Made by a program: the position numbers and the translations under genes
Shown here: in pieces, positions 20,889-31,983 of the stretch
How positions within the stretch are numbered: position 1 is the first letter of the stretch
How the letters are laid out: each line of letters begins with the position of its first letter
Notes under the pieces: generated by a model
The model's input: the letters and a program-made list of their open reading frames with translations, nothing else
Databases searched by the model: none
What the model was told of the DNA's origin: nothing
Assembly: GCA_036244855.1 (NCBI GenBank)
Contig: BQKZ01004254.1
Location: 1 to 35,042, forward strand
Direction: 5' to 3'
Source of the DNA: Temnopleurus reevesii
Taxonomy: Eukaryota; Echinodermata; Echinoidea; Temnopleuroida; Temnopleuridae
DNA length: 35,042 bases

Positions 20889-21560
20889 TGATATAAAGGT
20901 CATTGTACTTTCAAAAGTTTCAGATGGAATTAACGTGTTGTCGTTTTTCACGATCCAAATTTTTGTTGTAGAGCTCTGGTAAAATAATATATTGCATCAT
21001 AAAATCATTGTTGGGTCAATGTAAGTGTCCAATTAAGTTCATTGAATGGTCAATGCAAGGGGGTTAAGGGTCATCATAAGGTCATTCTAAAGTCATGATG
21101 CAATGTATAGCCATAATTGTGTTTGATTGTAATGTGAAATTCAAATGTGCTTTTATACTCCTTACATTATGTCAAAAAATACAATGGCTATTTTCTGCTT
21201 GTTGAGAGAGCTTGGGAGGATGATTTGCGACCCCTTGACCTCATGCTGTAAGGTCACTTTAAGGTCATCAAAATGTAATGAGCCAGTCTGTTTAGCAGAC
21301 GGATTCATACCACACTGGTGATGATTGTTTTGATGTCTATTTGATGTTTGTTTTACGTGTATCTTGGAATATCAAAGGCTTCTTCTGAGCAATGTAGGCT
21401 AAATATTTAAATATTGTAAATGCTATTTAACTTGTTGAGGGACATCAGAAATGAAATTCATGACCCCTTGACCTCATATTGTAAGGTCATCCGTAAGGTC
21501 ACCGAAAGGTAATGAGGCAGTCAGTTAGCAAACATTCCATTAGTCTGACCAAACTACTAT
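20889..21560. repeat. About 233-bp units rich in AGGTCA hexamers
   Basis: GACCCCTTGACCTCAT followed by TGTAAGGTCA occurs at 21229 and 21462 (233 bp apart), each followed by GTAATGAGxCAGTC and TTAGCAxAC. An older unit lies at about 21000-21110 and a trace at 20889-20915. AGGTCA or a one-mismatch form appears as pairs at 21079/21090 and 21251/21262 (5-base spacing) and 21484/21496 (6-base spacing), with opposed TGACCT just upstream of the last two pairs. Confidence 0.8.
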
Positions 21561-22432
21561 GGAATGATGGACCAAGTGGTCGATTACACCCAATAGCCGG
21601 ACCCCTGGTGCGACCAAATACTTGGCGTTGGTGATACAGAATACTTGAAGTTGGTCCTTCGGGCTTTACCCCTTAGAAATTGCATTCTTCCTGAAAAATA
21701 TTTTGTAATACTGTATTTGAGGGAAAAACAATTTCTGTGAAGTAATAACAACAATAGTTCCAGTGGGGTTTATACGAAAAATACAAAAATCATCTTAACA
21801 ACAGTCAATTTTAAATTTTATCTGGTTCTCTTATAGATATCAAAGTTTTAGATGACAAGGGTTAACAGGATTTCATTGAAATCCTATACTTATCTATCAT
21901 TACCTCTGTAAGACAATAGTTACGGAACATTAATGTTTTTTAACCATCTGTAATATCATACAGCTAAATCTTCTTTACTCATCCTGAGGTCAGACAAAAG
22001 TCATAGAGGCTCTCCCTCCATGCATGTACACCAAAAACCAATCATGAATATGAATATTTTACGCAAGTAGCTTTTTTCACCTATTCATGTCCTTGCTATG
22101 TGTCAGCCACTTAATAAAATTTGATTTGCACTTAAATGAAGTTCATTTCCAGTATTACATGACATTTATCTATCTGTCTATCTCGCATTCGCTTCAATCT
22201 TTACCGGTTAATTGCTCGACTGGTGAAACTGTGTACATTTATTCAGCATTTAAAGCCAATTAATCAAGGATTTGTTGTGACATTTCTGAGTCTCCCCCAT
22301 TCATCTTGACTAACGATCACCCTCGTTCATTACAGGAGAAGCTTGTTCGCTTGAGTGCAAATATGGCCGATTTCAGACGCTAATAATTTATACTGGACCT
22401 GAATAGCTATACTAGAACTTGAATGGTATAGC
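21561..22432. other. Intronic stretch without identifiable element
   Basis: No repeat ends, no coding match. The part at 22245-22390 is lower in simple sequence and includes CCAATTAATCAAGG and GAGTGCAAATATGG, words compatible with homeodomain/POU-type sites, but such words are common by chance. Confidence 0.3.
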
Positions 22433-22434
22433 TA

Positions 22435-22652
22435 CTGTAAAAGTCAATATTTTAGCGTACATAAATTATAGAAAATTAACTGAATATCAGACATATTCAC
22501 ATATTAGCAGGTTGTTATATCACATTTTGAATGATTATTGTACGACAGTCTATGGGCATAAATATGAGTGGAAATTTCAGCAAAGTATTCATATAGGCCT
22601 AGACGCAAAATTATCGAAAATGAAACCTCAGGAAAAAAATTCAGTTTTACAG
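22435..22652. mobile_element. Mariner-like MITE, TA-flanked, second copy
   Basis: TA|CTGTAAAAGTCAATATTTTAG at the left and CAGTTTTACAG|TA at the right give inverted ends CTGTAAAA / TTTTACAG. Internal words TGAGTGGAAATTTCAGC and TTATCGAAAATGAAACC parallel 12030-12080 in the element at 11904-12102. About 218 bp, non-coding; the open frame across it is incidental. Confidence 0.65.
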
Positions 22653-22924
22653 TATATATGAAGACAAAATGCGTCTCAACTTTAATTACCATACAACATA
22701 TACCGGGTTGCCAACATTACATGTACGTGAGACAATTCATGATTCAGACATTATACTGCTAAAGGTAGTAGGCCTACATACCAAGAAACCAAATATATAA
22801 AAAATAAAATAAACTCCAGAACATACCAAGCAGCTGCAACAGCTGAAGGAAATACCTTTGTTCTTTAGAAGAAAAACCTAAAGATCCCTGCCAATAAAAT
22901 CTCCATTTCCCAAGAATAGACGGG

Positions 22925-23115
22925 TTAACTAACAGATGCAAATTTGTTGCATACATGTACATGTACCTGTAACACAACGATTGTTCTTGACGACCCTAAA
23001 GCTTTCCCCGAGGCTTGCCCGACATAGCGACAAGTGATGTATGCAAAATGAATTCCAAATATTGTAGTCTTATTCTTATTAACCGGTCTAACGAATACCA
23101 CATACATTGCTTTAA
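22925..23115. repeat. Dispersed repeat, copy 2 (partner at 13085-13260)
   Basis: Same block order as copy 1 with an added ACATGTACATGTAC segment and extra bases between blocks. Orientation is the same as copy 1. Confidence 0.7.
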
Positions 23116-23939
23116 GGTTTCACTGATGGACGAATGATGAGAAGAGGGCTTCACCGTACAACGAGTTATCTTTCTTGGAAATTTGTCAGGAGACAAATTT
23201 CCATAAATTTGCTGATCAAAAAGCATTTTATTGTTCATTACATATTGTTTTGATTTATTCTGCTTCATTCACCCTATTTACCCCCAACAACTGCGACATT
23301 TTGTTTATTCAAAGCGATCTTGTCTCTTAGATATCTAGTCTAAACGGACCTATTAAGCTCGCTTCAAAATCAGTGGAGTATGGCAAAGTTTGGAAAGCGG
23401 TCCTTTTATGATGATTTTGACATATGTTTCTAACGGGTCAGAGAGGGTGATTTATTCTTAGGGGTGATAAACCTTGGCAATGACGAGTCTATGACTGTAA
23501 ATCAGGGGCTAAAACAAGCTTGGTAGATGATGACACATTATTGCAAGTTATCCTAATCTCAAGGTTTCAGTGTCAATTATTCACTCATTTGTTTGTGCAT
23601 TCGTTCTTAACACATTGACTACTGGAATAGGTTAGTCTATGGAAATTACAGAATTCAGTAGTCAGGTTAATATTCAAGTGATGAAGAAAAGGTCACTATA
23701 AAATGAGTGAAAAATGTAAAATTCACAAGAATTAAACTATTTCTAAAAATGAATTCTTTCCTGAGTGTCACGGGTAAAAATTTTCACTTATCATATTCTA
23801 GAGAGTAAATGAGTTTGAATGAGAACCAGCGCAATGGTCACTTCCAAAATTAATATAAACGATTATCTGAGTTGTGCTTGCATAGCAGTCATTCATAAAA
23901 TAGCGAATTATTTATCAAAAGCTCAAGTTCGAAATTTTT
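23116..23939. other. Intronic stretch, unassigned
   Basis: No element ends and no coding match. Bases 23280-23530 are less AT-rich than the surroundings and free of visible repeats; see the findings. Confidence 0.35.
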
Positions 23940-24110
23940 CTACATTGTACTGCACTCAACCCAGGTAAGGTGAATGGGTACCTGGTAGGAATATATATTC
24001 CTTGAAATGCATATGTGCCTCATTGCTGCTATTGCTAAAGCAAGGGTAATAATACAAATTTATAGAGCACTCATGACTTCTCATGAATAGGTGATAAGCG
24101 CAGTGTAAAA
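23940..24110 (+). mobile_element. SINE body and tail, head missing
   Basis: Carries the family body CTGCACTCAACCCAGGTAAG, GTGAATGGGTACCTGGTAGG, TTCCTTGAAATGC, GCTATTGCTAAAGC and AGGGTAATAATAC, then TTATAGAGCACTC. The same words appear in reverse complement at 24483-24735 and 34819-35042. The tRNA-like head is not recognisable, so the copy is 5'-truncated or decayed. Confidence 0.7.
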
Positions 24111-24482
24111 GGCTTTCATTCCTATTATTGCACGTATATATTTGAGACTCAGCCAGTGAAATAGCGTGCTAATTGCATCTGCACTACAAATAAACTTGAG
24201 ATAGCTCTGATTCATTTCTTTAATTTTCAAAAGAGAAGTAGTGCGCTAATTTCAAAGGTTGAGATAATGCTAACACTCCTACAATAAATCATGGGCTAAA
24301 TTGAGCTCTGTTGTCCATACTATGAACCACTCAGGGTTGGAAGTAATATCCTGTGGTTATGGTGAAACTTAAAAGTGACCGTTTCATTTTTTCTCTTTTT
24401 GGAAAAATGAACAAGTAGAAAAGGGTGTTGATACATCGGTCTTTGTTGTACATGGTATAGACAGAGACTGTGATAATAATAC

Positions 24483-24735
24483 ACCATAGGTCTATTTATA
24501 TAAAAACGATCACTGTATGCATACTGCGCTTGATACGAGGTATTATTATTACCCTGGCTATAGCTGCTGAGCCAGCCAATCAGGTGCTCAAGCATTTCAA
24601 GGAATAAATTTTCACCTGGGCTGAGGGTTGCAGAATGAAGATGTATTTCTTACTGAGGGAAATACACGCCATGGGTGCGATTCGAAATACTGACCTACTA
24701 GTTGAAAGGAAAAAAATAACGACAATACACCTCAA
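24483..24735 (-). mobile_element. tRNA-derived SINE
   Basis: On the minus strand: a GGTGTATTG A-box-like start near 24735, B-box-like TTTCGAATCGCACCC near 24680, body with GCAACCCTCAGCCCAGGTGA and TTCCTTGAAATGC, then GCTATAGCCAGGGTAATAAT and a tail to about 24483 with ATATAAATAG. Lies opposite in orientation to the copy at 23940-24110, about 370 bp away. Confidence 0.7.
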
Positions 24736-25539
24736 AGATTTAGCTTCAAACATTTCTTTGCTTTTTAAATTATGCTTCACTTATTGATTTTACTGTGTAG
24801 AACATGCTTTATTCCTTATAACAAAATTAAAAGACCTTTCATTTCAAAGCAGAACAGCTAAAAATATGAAGATTCATCCAAATCGCGCCTAAAATTGTGT
24901 TGATTTCAGGAACTATTAAAGAATTCTAAAAAATTCCTCTTTCCACCACCGTTTTAATCATTATTCATTTGGAAATTCGCACTTCTATTTTACCATACAG
25001 ATCAATGCACTAGCTGTCACAACGTTTTCATCAAGTTTGCTTCTCGGCTTTCGCCCATCTCCGGCCGGCTATCGAGAGCCTTAATTTGAATTCATGATGG
25101 TTTCTTGCCGATAACCGACACTTGAGGATCTATTTAGGAAATCAATAGCGGAGACCGCCCTCTTTTTTATGGAGAATCCGGCGGACATTCGATGATGACG
25201 ATTACCATGAGTCACCAGGTGGAATAGAGTTGTTTCATTACAGTAGTGTTAAAGTCCAGTTTCCAGTGGGTCATACATAGTGTTGAACCCTTTTAGGGGC
25301 ACCAAGAGGAAAACTAGTTGATGGTCTGTCACTCTGAAAAGTTTGTGACTTTGGTTACATGCTTTGGATGTCAAAATATTACAAAGTGTTTGAAACAACC
25401 GAAATGTGTTACAGGTTCAGTCCAAAACGAGCACAGGTTCAGTCCAAAACGAGCACTGATTCCCTTCAAGTTCATTATCCAAAGCAGTGCTCACATGATT
25501 TTGTTATACATCATTTTCCCAAACCAATTGCTTTATGTG
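24736..25539. other. Intronic stretch; GC-richer block and a 22-bp duplication
   Basis: No gene recognised. Bases 25010-25220 are GC-richer than the rest and without repeats. At 25412-25455 the 22-mer CAGGTTCAGTCCAAAACGAG.. is present twice in tandem without change. Confidence 0.5.
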
Positions 25540-25665
25540 GATGGAGTGCAGCACAATGATATTTATTTTTTGCTGATTGAAAGAAATGTCCACAATGAGA
25601 TTTGAACCATTGACCCACTGATTCGAAGACACAAGTCCAAACCACTACACCATGACACTTACTGT
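25540..25665 (-). mobile_element. tRNA-derived SINE head
   Basis: Minus strand: CATGGTGTAGTGGTTTGGAC near 25655 fits the A box TGGTGTAGTGG, and CAATGGTTCAAATCTC near 25593 fits the B box. The spacing of the two boxes is tRNA-like. Downstream are words of the family body (TTGTGCTGCACTCC at about 25555). Only the 5' half is preserved. Confidence 0.7.
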
Positions 25666-25667
25666 AC

Positions 25668-26140
25668 ACAATATGCAATTTATATAGTGCACTTATTCAC
25701 TCTGTCTAGTGCTCAAGGCACTTCTGCAGAGCTACCAACATTTAACAGCAACAATCAGGGAGATTGTGGAAGAAATCCAGTAGATGTCTATAAAATGCAC
25801 ACAACCTAATGGCATCAATGTTTCCATAATCCAGGAGATTGCTCAAAAACATGCATTTATTGTGGCCCATTTCCAGGAGTCTCCTGCGGAATCCAGGAGA
25901 CTTGGCAGCCCTGCTTCTGTATTATCATCATCCTGACTTTAGCCATCGCCATCACAGCACCAAAGGATTTCAATGAATAAACATTCCTGCCAGATACCCA
26001 TTTATTCACCTGTATTCAGTGCAGCATGATGTAGATACAATTCTTGCTGTAGGAAAGTTTTGCCACGGGATGGGACTCAAACCACGCCACTCTGCTTGAA
26101 AGGCGCAAATCATCTGCACTACACCAAGACACTCCCACAA
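25668..26140 (-). mobile_element. tRNA-derived SINE with an internal insertion
   Basis: Minus strand: head TCTTGGTGTAGTGCAGATGA near 26135 (A box) and GCGTGGTTTGAGTCCC near 26080 (B box), then body TGCTGCACTGAATACAGGTG and AATAAATGGGTATCTGGCAG to about 25985. The family tail (AAGTGCACTATATAAATTGC) appears only at about 25675-25700. The 25730-25960 part between them has CAGGAGATT and CAGGAGACTTGGCAGCCCTG wording foreign to the family, so another repeat seems to be inserted. Confidence 0.6.
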
Positions 26141-26594
26141 TAAGTCTATCATCACAGTCACTGTCATGTGCGGTTTGGTATTCTTTTAAATTAAATCATA
26201 TCATTTAAACGTATCCAATGAAATGTCTGTTACAAATGTCATGAGACAATGTAATGTTGTAACTTCTCTTGACTTATGACTTCTATAATGACATTAAAGA
26301 AGCTTTGACAATTCACACTGAATCATCACACTGTCTCGCATTTTTTCTCTAAACCAGCCAAAAAAAATGTTTGGTTGCCCTAAACTGATCGACCCACTGA
26401 AAATGGCCTAACAATACCCTTTTATTATTTCACTCAAATGAAAAATAAATTATTATAAATAGTAAAATAATGTGAAATGTAACCTGAAAAGACATGTTTA
26501 GTATTTCATTCCCTTGTAAATATCCTTAGTCTCAGTTTTCATCTGGAACGTGTTCAGAAAAGATTAGGGAATAATTTTTCTGGTATCTCATCGC

Positions 26595-26745
26595 ACTTTT
26601 CTATGCATTTCAGCAGGGTTGCTATACAAAGTATGTTTTGTTTAGCAACTTTTCCACATATAACTGTACAGTAAAGTATTGAAAATATTTCCTCAATATC
26701 TGAAACTGCTCATCAAATGTGAAAAGTAAAATTATTCCCTGAAGA
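26595..26745. repeat. Dispersed repeat, copy 2 (partner at 515-645)
   Basis: See partner. This copy has an extra AACTGTACAGTAAAGTA segment. It lies in AT-rich intron with nothing else recognised at 26150-26590 or 26746-27370. Confidence 0.75.
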
Positions 26746-27370
26746 TTCTCAACTTTTATTGAAGCTCGTCCTTTTTCATCATTCTATTTTTCAACAATTT
26801 GGAAATGGATATATATTTTGCATTTCTGGGTGACCACCAAATTTCAATTATTCTACAATGGCACACTGAAGTAGCTAAGTATAAAATCTTTTAAGAATTA
26901 TCTAGTCTACAAAGGATTGCAATTACTGTAAATGTTCCTCTTTTCTATATATCCCAACCAATTGTAACATATTTTCTTGTAGTGACATAATTCAACAATG
27001 GTGTGCAGATTAGTTGGAAACATAATCTATGCAATTATCAGATTGAAGAGTTTTATTACATTAAATGAAGAAAAGAAAATATCCTGCAATGGTTACTAAA
27101 AAGCGATGTTCGATAAATGGGTGATATTAGGCTTCTAATGCTTTCTGAACGAATCATGATTTAAATTACCAAGTTGGATTAAGGATGGAGATTTTAAAAG
27201 CTCTTTGCTATCAAAATATGTTGGTTAAACGCAAGTCAGAAAATTTAACGCAACTCCATCTTTAACCAATCAGGCTTGCGTATTTAGGACTTGCATTTAT
27301 TTTCTGAGTTGTGTTTAAACTCAACTTTTTATGCCATAGGGCCCAGACTAGCAAGATTATGCTTGCAAAC

Positions 27371-27470
27371 AAATGTCAGATTTTGCTCAGATTTTCAGTG
27401 TGATCATCTAATATTTTCTCAATTACTGATAGCACGATAATTTTAGAGGTGGATACCCCCTGTACTTGGA
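27371..27470. mobile_element. Single end of the long-TIR MITE family
   Basis: CAGATTTTGCTCAGATTTTC followed by GATCATCTxATxTTTTCTxAATTACTGA matches the right end of 8804-9366 (CGATTTTGCTCAAATTTTCA, CATCTGATTTTTCTTC, TTTACTGAC). Decayed at its outer end (GGATACCCCC). Confidence 0.6.
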
Positions 27471-27604
27471 GCAAGACTGCAGATAGAGTGAATTAAGATT
27501 ATGCAGAATATTTGCAGCCAATCTTTTAAAATCTAGAAGTGAGTACCTTTGAAAAGCAGATTTGTCATTGGCACACTGTAAGACACTACGTATTAAAACT
27601 CTGC

Positions 27605-27719
27605 TTGAAAGCTTGAAAATTCACAACTTGAATAACAATTTGTCAGATTTTGCTCAAATCATCTGATATTTCTTCGTTTACTGACAGCACAATAATTTCA
27701 GGGGTGAATTCGCCTTTAA
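27605..27719. mobile_element. Second single end of the long-TIR MITE family
   Basis: AAAATTCACAACTTGAATAA, CAGATTTTGCTCAAATCATC and TTTACTGACAGCACAATAAT, then GGGGTGAATTCGCCTTTAA, parallel to the right end of 8804-9366 including the outer TTTAA. The matching left end is not visible nearby, so both copies here are solo or fragmented ends. Confidence 0.6.
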
Positions 27720-28600
27720 AGAATGGGAAACAGACTCTTGAAATATCAATTAATAAATACCACCTGAAGAAAAATTCAGGTGGCATTTTCTTGAGTGAAC
27801 AGATTCGACTCTATCAAAATCACCTGGAATATCCCCAAGCAATCTTTTAAAATACAGAAGCGAGCACCTTTGAATACAGCTCAAGAGAGGGCCTGTCATT
27901 AGCAGACTTCCCTATGGGTCAGACACTAAGCTCAGCTATTCTGTAACAAAACATTTCAGGATTACTTTGTCAATGTACAATGACATAAACCCAAAAGAAA
28001 TGCTCTTAAACGCTTTGGGATTGAAAGTCTGCCTCAGAGGACAGTTTCCTTTCCAAAAATAATCATTTGAGGAGATGGGGAAGGTCTTTCACTAAGAAAA
28101 TTGTTCTTTTAATAAACAAATTGAAGGTTGAGCTCAAGTAAAACCTTCTATGAGCAGCAAAAATGGAGGAAAAAATATGTTATCCGTTCAGGGTTTGTAG
28201 AAGAGTTTTTAGATTTTCCATAAAAATCCTGGAATATTTTGATCAAATATTAGAACAGAAATGACAATATGGTGTTTTAAAAAATGTTTCCTTGACACTG
28301 CAGGCAACAAGAACATTAATTTCAAAAGCTCAGTAAACCAAATATCAGGCAATGAATAGCAGCATGACATTTGGGATTTGAACTGGAGGCCCAACTGCCA
28401 GGAGCCATGCACTTCTGCAAAACTCCAAAATATCAAAATTTCATCTACAGTGTACATGTATGTTCTTTTAGCCCATTGCTGTACATTGTGAGGTGCATAT
28501 ACACATACAACTGTATGTACAAGGAAGATGGGACTTTCCAATTTTCCTCCATATCAATTAATAAAAATATGAACAAAATATGGAGACTGAAGCATCACTA
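27720..28600. other. Intronic stretch, unassigned
   Basis: No gene or repeat end recognised. Overlapping open frames on both strands at 28209-28616 have no family resemblance and no splice-site support. Confidence 0.4.
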
Positions 28601-28609
28601 TTGTGTACT

Positions 28610-28802
28610 GTGGTGATCATGTCAAATCTACCAGACTAATTTAATACCACCATCATCACATCTATCACAATTTCTTTCTGATGCATGACCACACTTTTCT
28701 CTTCTATGCTCTCATTTCTGTTTCAACACCACTTAGTGGCTAATTTTCAGGAAACCCTGCACCCAAAAAATCTCTCTTTTTCCATCACTTCACCTGGTAA
28801 TG
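28610..28802. repeat. About 190-bp direct repeat, copy 1 (partner at 30350-30525)
   Basis: Shared in order: ACTGTGGTGATCAT, CAAATxTACCAGA, AATTTCTTTCTGATGCA, ACACTTTTCxCTTCT, GCTCTCATTTC, ACACCACTTAGTG, CTAATTTTCAG, CCCTGCACCCAAAAAATCTC and ATCACTTCACCTGGTAATG. Copy 1 has an extra ACCACCATCATCACATC segment. An unknown base follows at 28803. Confidence 0.85.
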
Positions 28803-29854
28803 NCAGATACACCAATGTTGCAAATCTCTTTACCGGGTTTCCACTGTATCAATAGTGAAAAGATCATTCTTATGTTAATTATATAATTGTTATCAATAAA
28901 ATAAACAAGTATAAGATTGTAATTGTATATATTCTAATAAAGGATTACACTTAAAATGAATGATTCAGATATGTTTGATTTTTTTATTATTGTGTTTTGG
29001 TAGAAAATTGTGAATTGTTCACATGATATCCCATTTCTGCTTAAGGCCAGACTTCACCCAAATTACACATTTTTAGTAATACTTTAATATATTCATTGAA
29101 ATTTCATACAAATGTGGCAAATAGTAAAGGAAAATGAAATTCCACTATTGCAACGATTTTGGAGGTCGCGTCAAGGTCATATCAATTAAAACAATGTAAT
29201 ACATAAGGTATTTGTATTCTGACCATAACTTTGCTTCCTGTGGACCAAATCACTTCAAATTTTCAGGAAAGCTTCTCTAAGAGTACCTCAGCAATCCAAA
29301 CCAATCATTATTCTACTATGATTGGCCATTTTTAAAAAATACCACATAGTTTGCTACTTTAGATTTTACTTCTTGATTACCAGAATTAATTGATAATTAC
29401 AAGACAAACAATACATTTTACCTCACAGATTTTTGGTTTGGATTGTTCTTTATAATATACTCTGCCCATGTTCAAAGTTTCAACTCATTTAAAGCAATAT
29501 TCCAAAATATATTTTAAGAATAGCAAAAGACTACATGTCAATATTTGAAAAGGAGAAAATCACTGTTAAAGTTGGACATCTGAATTTGAATTGAAATATA
29601 GTTGGATATAGGCCTTTGCGTTATGTACAACAGCTAGCAATTCGCTACAATGCTGTATCTTGTAAAAGTACACAAAGAGGGACTTGTATATTGTATCAAC
29701 TGGCTCTTAAAACATTTAGTATTCAATTAAAGTCTTCACATCTATACTATTAAACACACATTAACATGACATATCAATCTCATCTACAATTCAAGAACCC
29801 GTACATGTCTGCCATACATTTAGAACCCTCCCTGTACATATGTCTCCCCTTCAT

Positions 29855-30133
29855 TTAGGAGGTGCTGTTCTTGTCTTGATGATCCCTTATATATCTCTTC
29901 CTTTGTCTTTCAAGTTTGTCTTTTTTTAGCTTTGGAGATCCTAGTTTTGTCAAATGAATATTGTTGGTTACAATTGTTAACTTTGCTTCAGACGGAGTTG
30001 TTTGTTGGGGAATAGCCGAGTTATTAGCAGGATCATCTTGCTCATGATTTGATTCCACTATCTGTCTGGTCCATTGATTTCCAAAAAACTTTCTTTTTCT
30101 CTTCTGGTACTTCTTTTTTATAATACATTTTTC
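29855..30133 (-). pseudogene. Basic reading-frame remnant, possibly N-terminus of a transposon-related protein
   Basis: Minus-strand frame of 92 codons from just after a stop at 30136-30134 to TAA at 29857-29855, with no in-frame ATG at its start. It reads KKYQKRKRKFFGNQW, then a Q/D/N/S/T-rich middle, then KLKKDKLERQRKRYIRDH near the end. An ATG exists in the neighbouring frame at about 30126 and gives VPEEKKK; a single shift would join VPEE-type sequence to KRKRKFFGNQ. That start resembles, from memory, N-termini of Mutator-like transposon-encoded proteins in invertebrates (RKRKFxGNQ), but I cannot verify this. Codon and residue composition look more protein-like than surrounding frames. 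It lies between the direct repeats 28610-28802 and 30350-30525. A lineage-specific exon is the alternative. Confidence 0.3.
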
Positions 30134-30349
30134 CTAATTTTAAAGTTTTGATAGAGACAAATAAAACAAGTCAGGCAAGTGCAATAATTTCCGAAGAAAA
30201 ATCATATCATCATCACTATATCAAAAGAAAAGCAGAAGACAAAAATATACAGCAATGTAGAGATTTTTGTACATACTTTCCAATACACTGGGAGCCAAAA
30301 CAATTCAGCCATTCATAAAGCACATATCTTACTCTCTGTGNAACTGTAC

Positions 30350-30525
30350 TAACTGTGGTGATCATTTCAAATTTACCAGAGTAAATTAAATAAATTTCTT
30401 TCTGATGCACGACAACACTTTTCACTTCTGTGCTCTCATTTCCGTTTCGACACCACTTAGTGCCTAATTTTCAGATACCCTGCACCCAAAAAATCTCTCT
30501 TTTTAAATCACTTCACCTGGTAATG
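30350..30525. repeat. About 190-bp direct repeat, copy 2 (partner at 28610-28802)
   Basis: See partner for shared blocks. The two copies are 1.7 kb apart and in the same orientation; sequences outside the repeat do not match. Confidence 0.85.
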
Positions 30526-30714
30526 GAAGGCAGAATGATTGGATATGAAGGAACGAACGTGCTTTCCTCCTCTTCCCCGCTTCCTAAAATTTGCTGGAAT
30601 GCGTCAGGTGAGGTTTCTCTCATTATAAGAGGATTTTGAAGGAAACTGGAAACGTTAAAAGAAACGTGAATAGGGACTCTGAGCCACGCAAATAGTCAAT
30701 GGAGAAAGAATCGT

Positions 30715-30865
30715 GAAAGGTGCATTACATCTGTACCTCTGATGTGTTTAAATAGACTTGTGAAGATGACCTTCTGAACTAAAAATGGAGCATCTTGCTG
30801 CAGAAGCATATCCAGGATTTGGATTTTCTTACCATGCAGGGTTTACAAACCACTTGCCCACTTCA
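30715..30865. repeat. Direct repeat, copy 1 (partner at 31260-31435)
   Basis: GAAAGGTGCATTACATCTGT, ACCTCTGATGTGT, TGTGAAGATGACCTTCTGAA, AGCATCTTGCTGCAGAAGCA, GATTTGGATT and CATGCAGGG..ACAAACC are shared in order. Copy 2 has an added AGAATCCAAATATTCTTCG segment. 545 bp apart, same orientation. Confidence 0.85.
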
Positions 30866-31259
30866 TTCCTTGAAAAAAGTCATGTTTCATCTGAAATATG
30901 TTCCTATAATAAAAAAAAAAAATGAAAAAAAAAACTCTTTGTATTTGAGGGTAACCCAACAATTGTTCACCCTCAGAAAACATTGTTCTATAGACCTACT
31001 GTAAATATGCACAGATGTTTTGTCTTTTATCTAATTAAAGTTTTATATAGCTCATCATTGTGTAAAAAGTGATTCAGTTTATACCAAATCTTGATACAGC
31101 AACAACAGATAAAGAACATTACTTTTCAGACATGTTTTTTAATCGAGCCAAGTAGAAATTCTATAGGTGTCCAATAATATATGCAAAAGTTGATCCAATG
31201 AAATTAGAGTTCACCACAATGTCATGAGCAAAAGTAGCATTTGTGAGATATAGAATAGA

Positions 31260-31435
31260 GAAAGGTGCATTACATCTGTACCTCTGATGTGTACATATAC
31301 CTGTGAAGATGACCTTCTGAACTAAAAAATGTAGCATCTTGCTGCAGAAGCACATCCTCGATTTGGATTGAGAATCCAAATATTCTTCGCATGCAGGGCT
31401 CTTCATGTAGCCTACAAACCCACTTGCCTGCTGGC
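31260..31435. repeat. Direct repeat, copy 2 (partner at 30715-30865)
   Basis: See partner. A separate 21-22-bp tandem duplication, CATACAGAACAAAAAGGGCAG, follows at about 31623-31666. Confidence 0.85.
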
Positions 31436-31983
31436 CAAGGGCAAGTAAAAATGTGGTGTAGGCAAGCATTTCTCAAAAAAGTTGCAAATCTAACAGTAAC
31501 AGATCAAGACTTTGCCCAAATACACACATTTTCCATTTGTCTGACCTGTGTTGTAGGATTTTTCTCCCATAAAATTCTTCATCCTTGTTGCATTTTGATA
31601 CTGCCAATGAACTGTGTGTGTTCATACAGAACAAAAAGGGCAGTCATACAGAACAAAAAGGGCAGAGGTACTTTTTTATTTTAGCGCTATAGAAATAATC
31701 TTTATTACATACCTGTCCAAATAGCATATAAAATCACAGGAAGGAGGGAAATATAAAAATTTATGGAATACATGTAGCCACATTGGTACACAGCCACATA
31801 CAAAGCAATCTCTGTTATATTACAGGCACTTAATGTCTCATTACATGAATGTACTATGTAATAAAAATGAACATCAACATGAGAAAAGGACCTTTCTCGA
31901 GGTTTATAAAATGTCAAGCCCTTTAAAGCTCTTTTTCTCCAAACATTATGCACCATTTGTGGCGCTTATGACACACTTCCTGC

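Noticed and set aside
28209..28616. Overlapping frames of 110 and 81 codons on opposite strands
   Set aside because: Mutual shadows, no domain, no splice-site support.
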